Shown: positions 1 through 7,851 of the stretch, one piece after another | How the letters are laid out: each line of letters begins with the position of its first letter | Position numbering within the stretch: the first letter of the stretch is position 1 | Assembly: GCA_030432875.1 (NCBI GenBank) | Contig: JAUILP010000012.1 | Location: 1-64,000 of the forward strand | DNA: 64,000 nucleotides | Reading direction: 5' to 3' | Source: Oligoflexia bacterium | GTDB lineage: Bacteria; Bdellovibrionota_B; Oligoflexia; Oligoflexales; JAGOVF01 | Program-made: the position numbers and the translations under genes | Notes under the pieces: generated by a model | The model's database searches: none | Seen by the model: only the letters and a program-made list of their open reading frames with translations | What the model was told of the DNA's origin: nothing

Positions 1-99
1 AAGCATTTTCGTAGTATTGCCACCCGCTATGAGAAGACAGCAAGAAATTTTGCTTCGATGCTCTATTTGGGGTGCGCTTTTATTTGGAGTAATCTATGA
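1..99 (+). mobile_element. 3' end of an IS5-type transposase gene (truncated by window edge)
   Basis: Open from base 1 to the TGA at 97-99. The 32 residues include RSIATRYEKTARNF followed by a hydrophobic stretch ending in IWSNL. This is the characteristic C-terminal pattern of IS5-family DDE transposases (R-R-x-A-T-R-Y-[ED]-K-x-A-R-N-F). Only the tail lies inside the window, so I cannot tell whether the element is intact to the left. No terminal inverted repeat could be fixed. The 130 bases after the stop hold a stem (AGCGACAT at 163-170 pairing with ATGTCGTT at 187-194) but no coding signal. Confidence 0.7.
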
Positions 100-232
100 G
101 AAAAGTCCGCACTTAGAAAACATTTCTTATTTTCTAGCATATAAATTTTTATCATGTCACTGAGCGACATCTCAATATGAGTATACATGTCGTTGGGCAG
201 CGCCGCGCAACCGTCGTAGGCTAACACGTAGG

Positions 233-268
233 CCTAGGTTTAAGCTCAGACGGCATCGTGGGTCTGGG
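233..268 (+). repeat. Left arm of 36-nt inverted repeat flanking the four-helix-bundle gene
   Basis: Bases 233-268 (CCTAGG, two variable bases, then a 28-nt block running TAAGCTCAGACGG...GGTCTGGG) are the reverse complement of 677-712, with 34 of 36 positions matching. The similarity continues imperfectly inward to about 283 and 661. The arms enclose only the 114-codon ORF. A transcript would fold into a long stem with the gene in the loop, as the intervening sequences of some 23S rRNAs do. Confidence 0.85.
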
Positions 269-309
269 CGATTAACGCCGACGTAAATTTGAACTGCGGA
301 GAACCTTAG

Positions 310-654
310 ATGATGAGCTATGAAAAACTGGATGTCTATCAATGCACAATTAAATTTTTAAGTTTGGCGATTGAAATCACCAATGAAATGCCACGAGGCC
401 AAGCTCCATTGGCTGATCAATTGAAACGAGCCGCCATGAGCATACCGCTCAGTATCGCAGAGGGAGATGGTAAAAGAACTCGCGCCGATTGCGGGAGATT
501 CTTTGATATTGCTAGAGGCAGTGCCATGGAATGCGCAGCTGCAATTGATGTATGCAGAATTTTAAGTCTTGTAGACGAACAAAAACAACAAACGACCAAG
601 CTGCTTTTGCATCGGATAGTCGCAATGCTTACAAAATTGGCCAGGCCGCACTAA
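310..654 (+). CDS. Four-helix-bundle protein (S23 / rRNA intervening-sequence protein family)
   Basis: This 114-residue protein has the family pattern: an N-terminal Y-E-x-L-x-V-Y helix (residues 4-10), an A-x-S-I-P-L-S-I-A-E-G motif (42-52), then G-R-F-F-D-I-A-R-G-S-A-x-E (62-74). The family was first known from ORFs inside 23S rRNA intervening sequences; it forms small basic four-helix bundles, and its biochemical function is poorly defined. The start is one of two adjacent ATGs (310 or 313) with a weak GGAG at 298-301. The gene stands alone, bounded by the arms at 233-268 and 677-712. The flanks do not look like rRNA, so this is a free-standing copy. Proximity to an IS tail suggests an acquired patch. 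Confidence 0.85.
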   Translation: MMSYEKLDVYQCTIKFLSLAIEITNEMPRGQAPLADQLKRAAMSIPLSIAEGDGKRTRADCGRFFDIARGSAMECAAAIDVCRILSLVDEQKQQTTKLLLHRIVAMLTKLARPH

Positions 655-676
655 GCTGCAACGACGCCGTGTTTCA

Positions 677-712
677 CCCAGACCCACGATGCCGTCTGAG
701 CTTACGCCTAGG
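677..712 (-). repeat. Right arm of 36-nt inverted repeat flanking the four-helix-bundle gene
   Basis: This is the reverse complement of the left arm at 233-268, with 34 of 36 positions matching, beginning 22 bases after the stop codon of the enclosed gene. Its core (read on the minus strand: GGCATCGTGGGTCTGGG) resembles the core of the dispersed repeats at 17782 and 47077. Confidence 0.85.
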
Positions 713-756
713 CTGACGAAATCGACTAGGTCCACGCATTAATGTGAGTACAGGCC

Positions 757-2490
757 CTAGTATAAATAAACTTTTTCAGTGATAATTTTTTTTGTACATT
801 CCCCATCCACCATAATGACAGCGGAAGTGTCTTTTAACTCACCTTGTACACGACCCCAGTCAAACAAATGCGGGTAAGCAAGGTGAGGCGTCTTTTCTGC
901 GCCAAATTTTTCGTTCAGTCGGTCTAGGGACATCAAATAGAGTTTAGAAGGAACCTCTGCACCTCTGCTATTCATGGCTTGAAATAGGGATGGCGTTGCC
1001 TCCGTAAGGGCAGACCAAATACCGTCTCTCTGGCCAGGAAAACCGCCGGGTGCATCGCTAAAAAGGCCTTGGTGAGGGATATTAAAACCCCAGAACAAAT
1101 AGGCTAAAGAACGGGCTCCAAACCGCTGCGGCCAGTCTCTGACGATGCGTAAATTTTCACGTGCCATGTCGGCATTCCCGTTAGGTGTGAGTCCCCAAGA
1201 ATTTGCCGAAGACCAAAGCATGATTTTTTTATTGTAGCACTTTGAAAGAAGGGCCATGTTCTTTACTAAATTGTGCAAGAGGCCTAAGTGCATGGGCTGA
1301 GTATCAGCAGGAGCATCATGGTAGTGGGTGTCCGTGGATACGACAAAATTGGGCAGGTTTTTTGCAAAGATTTTTTCCATGCTTGGAAACCAAAACAGAT
1401 CTCGCTGAAAATGAAAAGTCATGGTAACCCATAATCTGGGATTGATATTTAACCAGCTATTAGCAGTAAATTCGGCATAGTCAGCAATAACTCCGCTGAG
1501 GAAATCGCCACGAAGGCCGTTGTCTGAATCATTTCCTAAAAGAGCTCTGCCGTTATAGCGCCTTGCAAATTCAGTCTGAGCCGCAGCCGAAAAATCAGAT
1601 CCCATAGGTTCATCAGCAAGATTTAGCCCAACGACATTCGGATAGGGTTTAACTAAATTTTCATTAACCCAGTTATAATACTGCGTAATGGAGGATCTAA
1701 ATGCGCTACTATAGGGGCTGGCAGTAGCATGAGTTTGCCAGTGGTACATCAAAGAACCGTCGGGATTTCGGCGTAGCGCGCCTGGATTTTTATCATTCCA
1801 GTAACGCCCCATCTGAATCTGGTAGCCTACAGCTAGGATGACCTTAAAGTTAACTTCCCGTGCCACATCTAGAGTCGCTCGGACACGCGCGAAAATTTCT
1901 TCCGCCCGCCCGCCAGTATCGTGAGGATAACCATACAGCGCATTCCATACGCTAAAGGTCATCCCAATTTCAGACGGCCAGAAATCATCTACTTCGCCAG
2001 GATTGGCGTGGCCTATATAAATGCCATTGGCTCCGCTCGCCTTAATTTTCTGAAAATCATTTCTAATCTCATCCAGATTGCGCGAAGGTGGTGCATACGC
2101 CCATACCACTAACTGGGAACCATCGGGAGAGGATATTACGGGTGGTACATAATGCTCACTGCAGTCCAGCAAAGATTCTGCAACCCAACCATTTATATTG
2201 TTGTGGGCGACAGACAAAAAATTAATGTTCTCTGGTGGGGGTGAAATTTCAGAACTTCCGGTTAACGTAACAGCGGTGCCCTCCATTAGCTTACCTAGTA
2301 TCGTGCATTCATCGCTAAGGCAGGCTTTTGCCCGAAAATTTACGACAGCACTGGAAATGTGGCAGACTTTACCCGCAGCGGTATTTAAATCTGAAGCGGT
2401 AGTTAAGGTATTGTCCTGAGAGCAGCTCATGGTGGCTAAAATAAAAACTGTTGTTTCTAGTCTTTTGATCATAAATGTCGTGAGTTTCAT
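757..2490 (-). CDS. Lipoprotein with SH3b domain and glycosidase-like TIM-barrel domain
   Basis: The 577-residue product starts with a signal peptide and a lipobox (ATMSC near residue 23), so it is probably an outer-membrane or periplasmic lipoprotein. Residues about 40-110 look like a bacterial SH3 domain (VNFRAKA at the start, GWVAESLL at the end), a fold often used for peptidoglycan or peptide binding. From about 125 on, the sequence resembles GH42-like or other beta-barrel glycosidases: VVWAYAPP, repeated beta-strand/helix units, and NLADEP with a candidate catalytic Glu near residue 293. The substrate cannot be assigned. Start ATG at 2490 has GAAAG upstream. It is the last of three envelope genes on the minus strand. 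Function beyond 'secreted glycosidase-like' is inference. Confidence 0.7.
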   Translation of the reverse strand: MKLTTFMIKRLETTVFILATMSCSQDNTLTTASDLNTAAGKVCHISSAVVNFRAKACLSDECTILGKLMEGTAVTLTGSSEISPPPENINFLSVAHNNINGWVAESLLDCSEHYVPPVISSPDGSQLVVWAYAPPSRNLDEIRNDFQKIKASGANGIYIGHANPGEVDDFWPSEIGMTFSVWNALYGYPHDTGGRAEEIFARVRATLDVAREVNFKVILAVGYQIQMGRYWNDKNPGALRRNPDGSLMYHWQTHATASPYSSAFRSSITQYYNWVNENLVKPYPNVVGLNLADEPMGSDFSAAAQTEFARRYNGRALLGNDSDNGLRGDFLSGVIADYAEFTANSWLNINPRLWVTMTFHFQRDLFWFPSMEKIFAKNLPNFVVSTDTHYHDAPADTQPMHLGLLHNLVKNMALLSKCYNKKIMLWSSANSWGLTPNGNADMARENLRIVRDWPQRFGARSLAYLFWGFNIPHQGLFSDAPGGFPGQRDGIWSALTEATPSLFQAMNSRGAEVPSKLYLMSLDRLNEKFGAEKTPHLAYPHLFDWGRVQGELKDTSAVIMVDGECTKKIITEKVYLY

Positions 2491-2677
2491 GCTTTAGTTT
2501 CTTTCAAGTGCTTTGGAGAAGGTCTATGGTGTTTGCGACACAAAGACCTAAAATTAAAGAAAAATTTGTTATCGTATGTGCAAATTCTCCAAAGTGGAGG
2601 TTGCTGCGATGTGTTAATACACCAAATTAAATTATTTTGCAAATATAGAAAAAAGATTCTTAGCGGGACCAATTATT

Positions 2678-2926
2678 TTAGCTTTGATCAATAAATCGCG
2701 CGGGAATCCAGCCGATTTTACCATGGCCAATCACATAAACCCATTCGCCTTGAATTTCGATAATTTCATAGTTATCACCGCGATGAGCCAAATATAATCT
2801 GCTTGAGGTAGGGTTAGGATCACTTCGCATTTCCATTTCATCCACATTGATGACGCCACTGCCTACAGTTATTGGGTTCGGGCGGATTTTGAAAAAGCCA
2901 AAATGAGGTGGCGTTAACACCATCAC
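2678..2926 (-). CDS. Small SH3b-domain protein, possibly a truncated remnant
   Basis: This 82-residue ORF ends in a recognisable bacterial SH3 domain (MRSDPNPTSS, then Y-E-I-I-E-I-Q-G-E-W-V-Y-V, then GKIGWIPARFI). Its start is GTG at 2926 or ATG at 2923, with only a weak AAAGAG before them. It has no signal peptide, although its neighbours are exported, so it may be a 5'-truncated relic of an exported SH3b protein. It lies between the OmpA-like gene and the SH3b/glycosidase lipoprotein, on the same strand. The SH3b call is firm; whether the gene is functional is not. Confidence 0.5.
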   Translation of the reverse strand: MMVLTPPHFGFFKIRPNPITVGSGVINVDEMEMRSDPNPTSSRLYLAHRGDNYEIIEIQGEWVYVIGHGKIGWIPARFIDQS

Positions 2927-3003
2927 TCTTTGGCAATTTAGGGGGCTAGATATTGCCTATATATCAATCATGGAGAATATTTTTTTTTGCATGACCAAAT
3001 TTT

Positions 3004-3807
3004 TTAGAACCCCAAATTATTGACTGGGATTATTTTAAGCACAATTCGTCTGTTTTGGGAGCGGTAATCCGGCGTATAATTTTGGTCTAATTGATTGTTT
3101 TCCCCAAAGCCAATTGCAGTAAGTCTTTCCCCATCAAAACCCAAAGCATTTATGGCAAACTGCCGAATAATTGCCGCGCGCTGGGTTGATTCTAATTGGT
3201 TTGACGCGGAACTGCCAAAATCATCAGTATAAGCTTCTACCACCATGTTGCCGGAGAGCATGCCAGCAAATTCTGAAAATGACTGGCGAAGTAGCTTTTT
3301 CCCGGCCTCACTCAATTCATAACTATGAGGATGATCGAGTGGGTCGATAAAAAGATCCTTATAAGCTAAGGTTATGATGGGGCTTATCACTTGGGTTAGC
3401 TGAATTTCTGGCACATGGACTTGGAGTGAGTCTCCCGCCATTACCATGGGAAATTTAGGATAGACAGTGAGAGAAAGTTCCGTCTTTTCTTCGACAATAA
3501 TACCAAAGCTTTGGTCTTTATTGAGCTCTGCTACTTTTATTTTTCCAATCTCTATTGTTTTGATGCCGTAGGGATCACGTTCCTTACGATAAACGGTAAA
3601 AAGATCCCCTACTTTGAGGCCAATATTTTCTCCCGCATTAATCCGAACCATTTTATGAGAACTTATGTCTTCGCTATAAATAATTTCGATGATTTTTAGA
3701 TCTAACCTCGATAAATCTTGTGGTGCAGCCCGAAGTAAGCCGCCCCAAAAAGCAAAAGTGCTCTGGACGGTGATTAGAAAGATAACAAGAACCTTGAATA
3801 CCATCAT
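3004..3807 (-). CDS. Exported protein with C-terminal OmpA-like peptidoglycan-binding domain
   Basis: The 267 residues begin with a signal peptide (MMVFKVLVIFLITVQSTFAF). A middle region (about 60-110, NIGLKVGDLFTVYRK...IGKIKV) resembles the small beta domains seen in FlgT-like envelope proteins. The C-terminal part (about 160-262) is OmpA-like: NMVVEAYTDDFGSS, the helix QLESTQRAAIIRQFA, a G-F-G-E-N motif, and the closing SQNRRIVLKI. OmpA-like domains bind diaminopimelate-containing peptidoglycan. The gene is transcribed away from purM and toward the two SH3b genes. Adjacent ATGs at 3807 and 3804 are both possible starts. Confidence 0.75.
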   Translation of the reverse strand: MMVFKVLVIFLITVQSTFAFWGGLLRAAPQDLSRLDLKIIEIIYSEDISSHKMVRINAGENIGLKVGDLFTVYRKERDPYGIKTIEIGKIKVAELNKDQSFGIIVEEKTELSLTVYPKFPMVMAGDSLQVHVPEIQLTQVISPIITLAYKDLFIDPLDHPHSYELSEAGKKLLRQSFSEFAGMLSGNMVVEAYTDDFGSSASNQLESTQRAAIIRQFAINALGFDGERLTAIGFGENNQLDQNYTPDYRSQNRRIVLKIIPVNNLGF

Positions 3808-4081
3808 ATCCAGTTTTTCCCATAGTGTTTTCTTTGTTTTTCTCGTGCCATATCCCCCTATCGAGCCATGCGAGCCAAAACTATAAAAAAGCTGGTTTAA
3901 TGCCTATTGATAAACTGTCAATAATATGCTTTTTTGATCTTTGATTTAAGTCGTTTACAAGACTAGTTACCGAAAAGGCTTAGGGAAAAAATAGTCTCTT
4001 AAGCTCCCTAGAAATAAATTATCGTCTATGTTAAATTCCTAGGCAGCGAATCTTCTCTTTTATTCTAGGAGCTAAGGAGCC

Positions 4082-5104
4082 ATGTCTAAAATCTATAAAA
4101 ATGCCGGAGTTGATATCGAAGCGGGAGATGATGTGGTGACCTGGTTACAGGAGCAAAAATCAGTCACGCCAGCCCATAAATTTGGGGAACCGATTGAAAA
4201 AATTGGTGGTTTTGCCTCGCTCTTCAGCCTTAACGTTGAGGGGTTAAAAAAGCCAGCGTTGGTATCTAGTACGGATGGCGTAGGCACAAAAGTCCTGCTT
4301 GCTTTGGAAACAGGTGGTGAAATCTCTGGCTTAGGTATTGATTTGGTCGCAATGTGTGTCAACGATCTTTTTACCCTTGGGGCAACACCATTATTTTTTT
4401 TAGATTACTATGCCACGGGTGCGCTGGACAGAGACCAGTTCAAACAAGTCTTGACCGGAATTCAGCTTGGTTTAAAAACTTGTGGCTGCAGTTTAGCTGG
4501 GGGTGAAACGGCAGAAATGCCAGGTTTATATGCACCAGGGCATCTTGACTTAGCGGGGTTTGTCGTCGGAATTGTCGATCAAATGGATGTCCTAGGAAAA
4601 GAAAAAGTTAAAAATGGAGATGAACTTTGGGCTCTGCCCAGCAGTGGCTTTCATAGCAATGGTTATTCGTTGATTAGAAAATGGCTAAAGGATTTTTCTC
4701 ATCTTAACTCTCCTGAGTTACGGGCAAACCTTCTTAAGCCCACAAAAATTTATGCGGAAATGAACGCGCTTAAACCTTACCTGAGTGCCGCAGCGCACAT
4801 CACAGGTGGAGGCATATCCGGCAACCTCCCACGCGTAATGCCCACTGGGGCAGAGTGCCGGATCTATTGGGAAAAACTGCCGACGCCACGTTGGATGGAG
4901 AGTTTTATCAAAGACTGTCAAAGCAGTAAACAGGAGGTTGAAGAAGTTTTCAATCTCGGTGCTGGAATGATCGTGGTGGTTTCGCAGGACCAAAGAAAGG
5001 ATTTCTTACTGAAGTGTGCAGAAGTTAATCTCAGTCCAGCAAATATTGGATCTGTGTCGCTAACTCCTAATAGTCATAACGAAGCAAAGGTGATTTATCT
5101 ATGA
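4082..5104 (+). CDS. purM: Phosphoribosylformylglycinamidine cyclo-ligase (AIR synthetase)
   Basis: Converts FGAM to aminoimidazole ribonucleotide with ATP, the fifth step of purine synthesis in the cytoplasm. The 340-residue length and motifs fit PurM: Y-K-N-A-G-V-D-I-E-A-G-D at 5-16, the ATP/substrate loop STDGVGTK at 63-70, D-L-V-A-M-C-V-N-D at 87-95, GGETAEMPGLY at 140-150, and the HITGGG motif in the C-terminal domain. A strong AGGAGC/AAGGAG run at 4067-4078 precedes the ATG. The stop overlaps the pyrB start (ATGA at 5101-5104), so the two genes are likely translationally coupled. Confidence 0.97.
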   Translation: MSKIYKNAGVDIEAGDDVVTWLQEQKSVTPAHKFGEPIEKIGGFASLFSLNVEGLKKPALVSSTDGVGTKVLLALETGGEISGLGIDLVAMCVNDLFTLGATPLFFLDYYATGALDRDQFKQVLTGIQLGLKTCGCSLAGGETAEMPGLYAPGHLDLAGFVVGIVDQMDVLGKEKVKNGDELWALPSSGFHSNGYSLIRKWLKDFSHLNSPELRANLLKPTKIYAEMNALKPYLSAAAHITGGGISGNLPRVMPTGAECRIYWEKLPTPRWMESFIKDCQSSKQEVEEVFNLGAGMIVVVSQDQRKDFLLKCAEVNLSPANIGSVSLTPNSHNEAKVIYL

Positions 5105-6126
5105 GTACTTCAGACAGCAAGTTGATGCGTGGCGATATCCCTAGGCCTTTCCATGTTCTTAAAGCGCGACAATTTGATCGCCCGTTTCTGGATTATTTAT
5201 GTTTGCTTACCGATACCATTCGCAAATTTGATAAAACAACCGCTGGACTTAAGTATTTGCAAAGCTTGCTCTCTCACAAAAGAGCCATGCTTTATTTTAC
5301 CCAGCCATCTACCCGTACCTTTCTTTCCTTTCAGTCTGCTTGTCACATACTCGGGATCAAATCTTCAGAAATTCGCGACGCGTCGATTAGTTCCGAACGG
5401 AAAGGTGAAAGCATTGAAGACTCCCTTCGCACTTTTTCTAGCTACGTCGATCTTATTATTATGCGGTCTCCGGTGGCTGGACTTTGTGATCATATTGCCG
5501 ATTTGCTCGATGCAACCGATAGGCCCGTCTCCATAATAAATGCTGGCAGTGGCCCCGATGAACATCCGACGCAGGCGCTCCTAGATATCTACACCTTAAA
5601 CCGCAGTTTTATAAAATCTGGAGGTATCGAGGGTAAAACGATTTGTATGGTGGGGGATTTGAAAAGAGGGCGTACGGTGCGCTCCTTGAGTCAGCTCCTC
5701 ATTAATTATCCCGGTATAAAGCTGATTTATTCCTCGCCAAAAGAATTCAATATTGAGGCTGACTTAAAAAAAATGCTCATTGAGCATAAAATATCTTTTG
5801 AGGAAACCGATGATTTTATAGACGCCATAGGATCGAGCGATGCCGTTTATATGACCCGTATTCAGGACGAATATGATAGTGTTGCGGGTGCCTCTAAAGC
5901 TGTAGATACAAGCAAATTTAGAATGAGCGGGCAGCATTTAAAATACTTAAAACCTAATGCCATCATCATGCACCCGATGCCTCGCCGTGAAGAGATCGCT
6001 CCTGAGGTCGATCACGACCCGAAAGCAAAATACTGGCGTCAGGAACGCAATGGGATGTGGACACGTACGGCGCTGATTACCATGCTTTTGGGTGTTGATA
6101 ATCATATTGCTTTGCCCGATTTTTAA
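5101..6126 (+). CDS. pyrB: Aspartate carbamoyltransferase catalytic subunit
   Basis: Condenses carbamoyl phosphate with aspartate, the first committed step of pyrimidine synthesis. The 341 residues show the carbamoyl-phosphate loop STRT (70-73), the 80s-loop lysine in SSERKGES (K101), and HPTQALLDIYTL starting at 155, which marks ATCase rather than ornithine transcarbamoylase. The C-terminal HPMPRREEI and a final G-x-x-T-R-T-A-L-I-T-M-L-L-G also fit. The residue after STRT is Phe instead of the common Arg, a variant within the family. No pyrI is adjacent. It is joined to purM by a 4-base overlap, so purine and pyrimidine genes share a transcript here. Confidence 0.92.
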   Translation: MSTSDSKLMRGDIPRPFHVLKARQFDRPFLDYLCLLTDTIRKFDKTTAGLKYLQSLLSHKRAMLYFTQPSTRTFLSFQSACHILGIKSSEIRDASISSERKGESIEDSLRTFSSYVDLIIMRSPVAGLCDHIADLLDATDRPVSIINAGSGPDEHPTQALLDIYTLNRSFIKSGGIEGKTICMVGDLKRGRTVRSLSQLLINYPGIKLIYSSPKEFNIEADLKKMLIEHKISFEETDDFIDAIGSSDAVYMTRIQDEYDSVAGASKAVDTSKFRMSGQHLKYLKPNAIIMHPMPRREEIAPEVDHDPKAKYWRQERNGMWTRTALITMLLGVDNHIALPDF

Positions 6127-6192
6127 CCTGGTAATAGCATCTTTTTATGATGCTTAAGTGAAGCTGATGTGGTTAAAAAACGGAGAAAAATC

Positions 6193-6210
6193 ATGGAACT
6201 CCTAAAATAA
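6193..6210 (+). other. Possible five-codon leader ORF before the RNase Z-like gene
   Basis: ATG at 6193 encodes MELLK and a stop, eight bases before the ATG at 6218. It has the best Shine-Dalgarno in the region (CGGAG at 6181-6185), whereas the ATGs of the following gene have none. It could be a coupling mini-cistron or chance. Confidence 0.25.
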
Positions 6211-6217
6211 AATCACA

Positions 6218-7333
6218 ATGATTTTTACCAGTCTTTTTTCTGATCGTCATATTTATTGGATCAAAATGGGTTACCCACTAGATGTAAAATTAGTTAATGG
6301 CGTTTCGGGAGATACAGCATTATACGTGTTTTTTCCGCGGTCGGGTGAAGCCGTACTTTTTGATATAGGTGAGATAAGAAAACTTTCCAATCGGGAAATT
6401 CTTAGGGTAAAAAAAGTATTTGTTTCCCATACCCATATCGACCATTTTATTGGCTTTGACCATTTTTTGCGGATACACGTGGCCGTCGGGGGGGAACTTA
6501 CCTTTTATGGGCCACCGGGCATAATCAAAAACGTAGCGGGAAAACTTCAGGGGTATCTTTGGAATTTACTGCAACCTGGGCACCTTACCATCAGTGTCGT
6601 TGAAATTGCAGAGGACTTGTCTCTATCCAAGGCTGTTTTGCGGAGTGATGACAGCTTTGAGGAATGCAAAATTGCGGAAATATCCTTTTCTCCGGAAGAC
6701 CAGAGACAGTCACCCGCAAAAAAATGCGTACGCCTGTCCACCTTGGATGATGGTGCCTATGTAGAAGCAACTCTTGTCGATCATAGGTGCTCTGTCGCTA
6801 GTTACTCTGTACAAAGCCCTACGCTTTTTCATGTTGATGCTGAAGCTGTCGCTTCGCTTGGTCTTACTCCTGGGGCGTGGATTGGGAAATTAAAAGATAA
6901 TATAGCGCAAAATTTAGGCAAAGAGCCTATTATGATTGGTGAAAAAAGTTGGCTGTCCCAGGATTTGGCACCGCAGATACTGAGTGTTTCGTCTTCTCGG
7001 GTACTTGGGTTTACCACGGACTGCCTTTTTTCCTTAGAAAACATCGAGAGTCTCAAATCAATATTGATGGGTGTGGCAAATTTTTACTGTGAATCCTGTT
7101 TTAGGGCAGAAGATAAACAGCGAGCCTTTCAAAAAAAACATCTTACGACTAAACAAGCCGCCCTAATCGCCGCTTCGGTCAAAGCAAAAAACTTAGTAAC
7201 CTTTCACTATAGTGATATTTATAATTCTGATTTCTCTGCGTGCACTGATGAGGCTCAGCGCTATTTTAGTCACTACCAAGGTGCAGAAAACGAAATTATT
7301 CATATGATCAAAGATGAAATCTCCTGTTTTTAG
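6218..7333 (+). CDS. Metallo-beta-lactamase-fold hydrolase of the RNase Z type
   Basis: Zinc-dependent hydrolase resembling tRNA 3'-processing endonuclease. Counting from 6218, the metal motif S-H-T-H-I-D-H is at 70-76, followed by F-I-G-F-D-H. Further motifs are a later Asp in VLGFTTDCLFS, the HLTTKQAALIA motif typical of RNase Z, and the final metal His in LVTFHYSDIY. The 371 (or 355) residues are longer than bacterial RNase Z of about 310, with the extra length in the middle. Start is uncertain: ATG 6218 or ATG 6266 (MGYPLDVKLVNG), which better matches the family's N terminus. It stands 91 bases after pyrB and may be in the same operon. Substrate is inferred from the family. Confidence 0.75.
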   Translation: MIFTSLFSDRHIYWIKMGYPLDVKLVNGVSGDTALYVFFPRSGEAVLFDIGEIRKLSNREILRVKKVFVSHTHIDHFIGFDHFLRIHVAVGGELTFYGPPGIIKNVAGKLQGYLWNLLQPGHLTISVVEIAEDLSLSKAVLRSDDSFEECKIAEISFSPEDQRQSPAKKCVRLSTLDDGAYVEATLVDHRCSVASYSVQSPTLFHVDAEAVASLGLTPGAWIGKLKDNIAQNLGKEPIMIGEKSWLSQDLAPQILSVSSSRVLGFTTDCLFSLENIESLKSILMGVANFYCESCFRAEDKQRAFQKKHLTTKQAALIAASVKAKNLVTFHYSDIYNSDFSACTDEAQRYFSHYQGAENEIIHMIKDEISCF

Positions 7334-7514
7334 ATAGTTACCAATTTTTTTTGACTCACCGGCCAGTGTCCGCTTAATTCTTTTGTCAGAACGCCGATAG
7401 CATTGGTGTGAAGAGTATTTAGAATTAATTTCGTTCGTTGTCGAGAGTTTAAAAATAATTTTATTTCTGACTACAAGAGAAGTCCCCAGGCAATTTTGAT
7501 CAGGAGAAGTCATC

Positions 7515-7787
7515 ATGAGCGACAAAGGCCCCAACTTAGAAGGCACCATTCTTGAACTTGGACTTGAGATATACCGGTTAAAGAATGAACTGAGCAAGCT
7601 TCAGTCTAGCTGTTCTGATCAGGCCAAGGCCATGCATGCCCTTAAAAGCATTCTTATTGATAATGACCTGATATTTGATGATGCTATTGAAATCAAGATA
7701 GAAGAAGAAAAAATTCGCAGTTGGGATCATGAGCTTGTAGAGCGTTTTGAAGAAGCTCATCAGCGCCTTAAAAAGGGTCATCATTAG
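7515..7787 (+). CDS. Small acidic/helical protein of unknown function
   Basis: A 90-residue protein with a good ribosome site (AGGAG at 7501-7505) eight or nine bases before its ATG. Residues 8-40 and 62-86 are heptad-like and predicted helical by eye (LEGTILELGLEIYRLKNELSKL; ELVERFEEAHQRLKK), so it may form coiled-coil dimers. No cysteine motif, signal peptide or known domain is visible. It sits 180 bases after the RNase Z-like gene and converges on selO. I do not recognise it. Confidence 0.65.
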   Translation: MSDKGPNLEGTILELGLEIYRLKNELSKLQSSCSDQAKAMHALKSILIDNDLIFDDAIEIKIEEEKIRSWDHELVERFEEAHQRLKKGHH

Positions 7788-7851
7788 GGAAAATCCGAAA
7801 AAAAACAGCTTCTGAAGAACTAAATCATCGCATTACCCCGAACTAAAAGCA

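Noticed and set aside
1-756. Possible 23S rRNA around the four-helix-bundle gene
   Set aside because: Neither flank resembles conserved 23S helices, and a transposase tail is only 130 bases away, so the gene is not an rRNA intervening sequence at this site.
2487-2672. 61-codon minus-strand ORF between the two SH3b genes
   Set aside because: No ribosome site, Phe/His/Lys-rich composition unlike its neighbours, and no domain; more likely untranslated leader.
6133-6154. AGCATC/GATGCT stem after pyrB as a terminator
   Set aside because: Six base pairs with no following T run; too weak to call, and the next gene may be cotranscribed.
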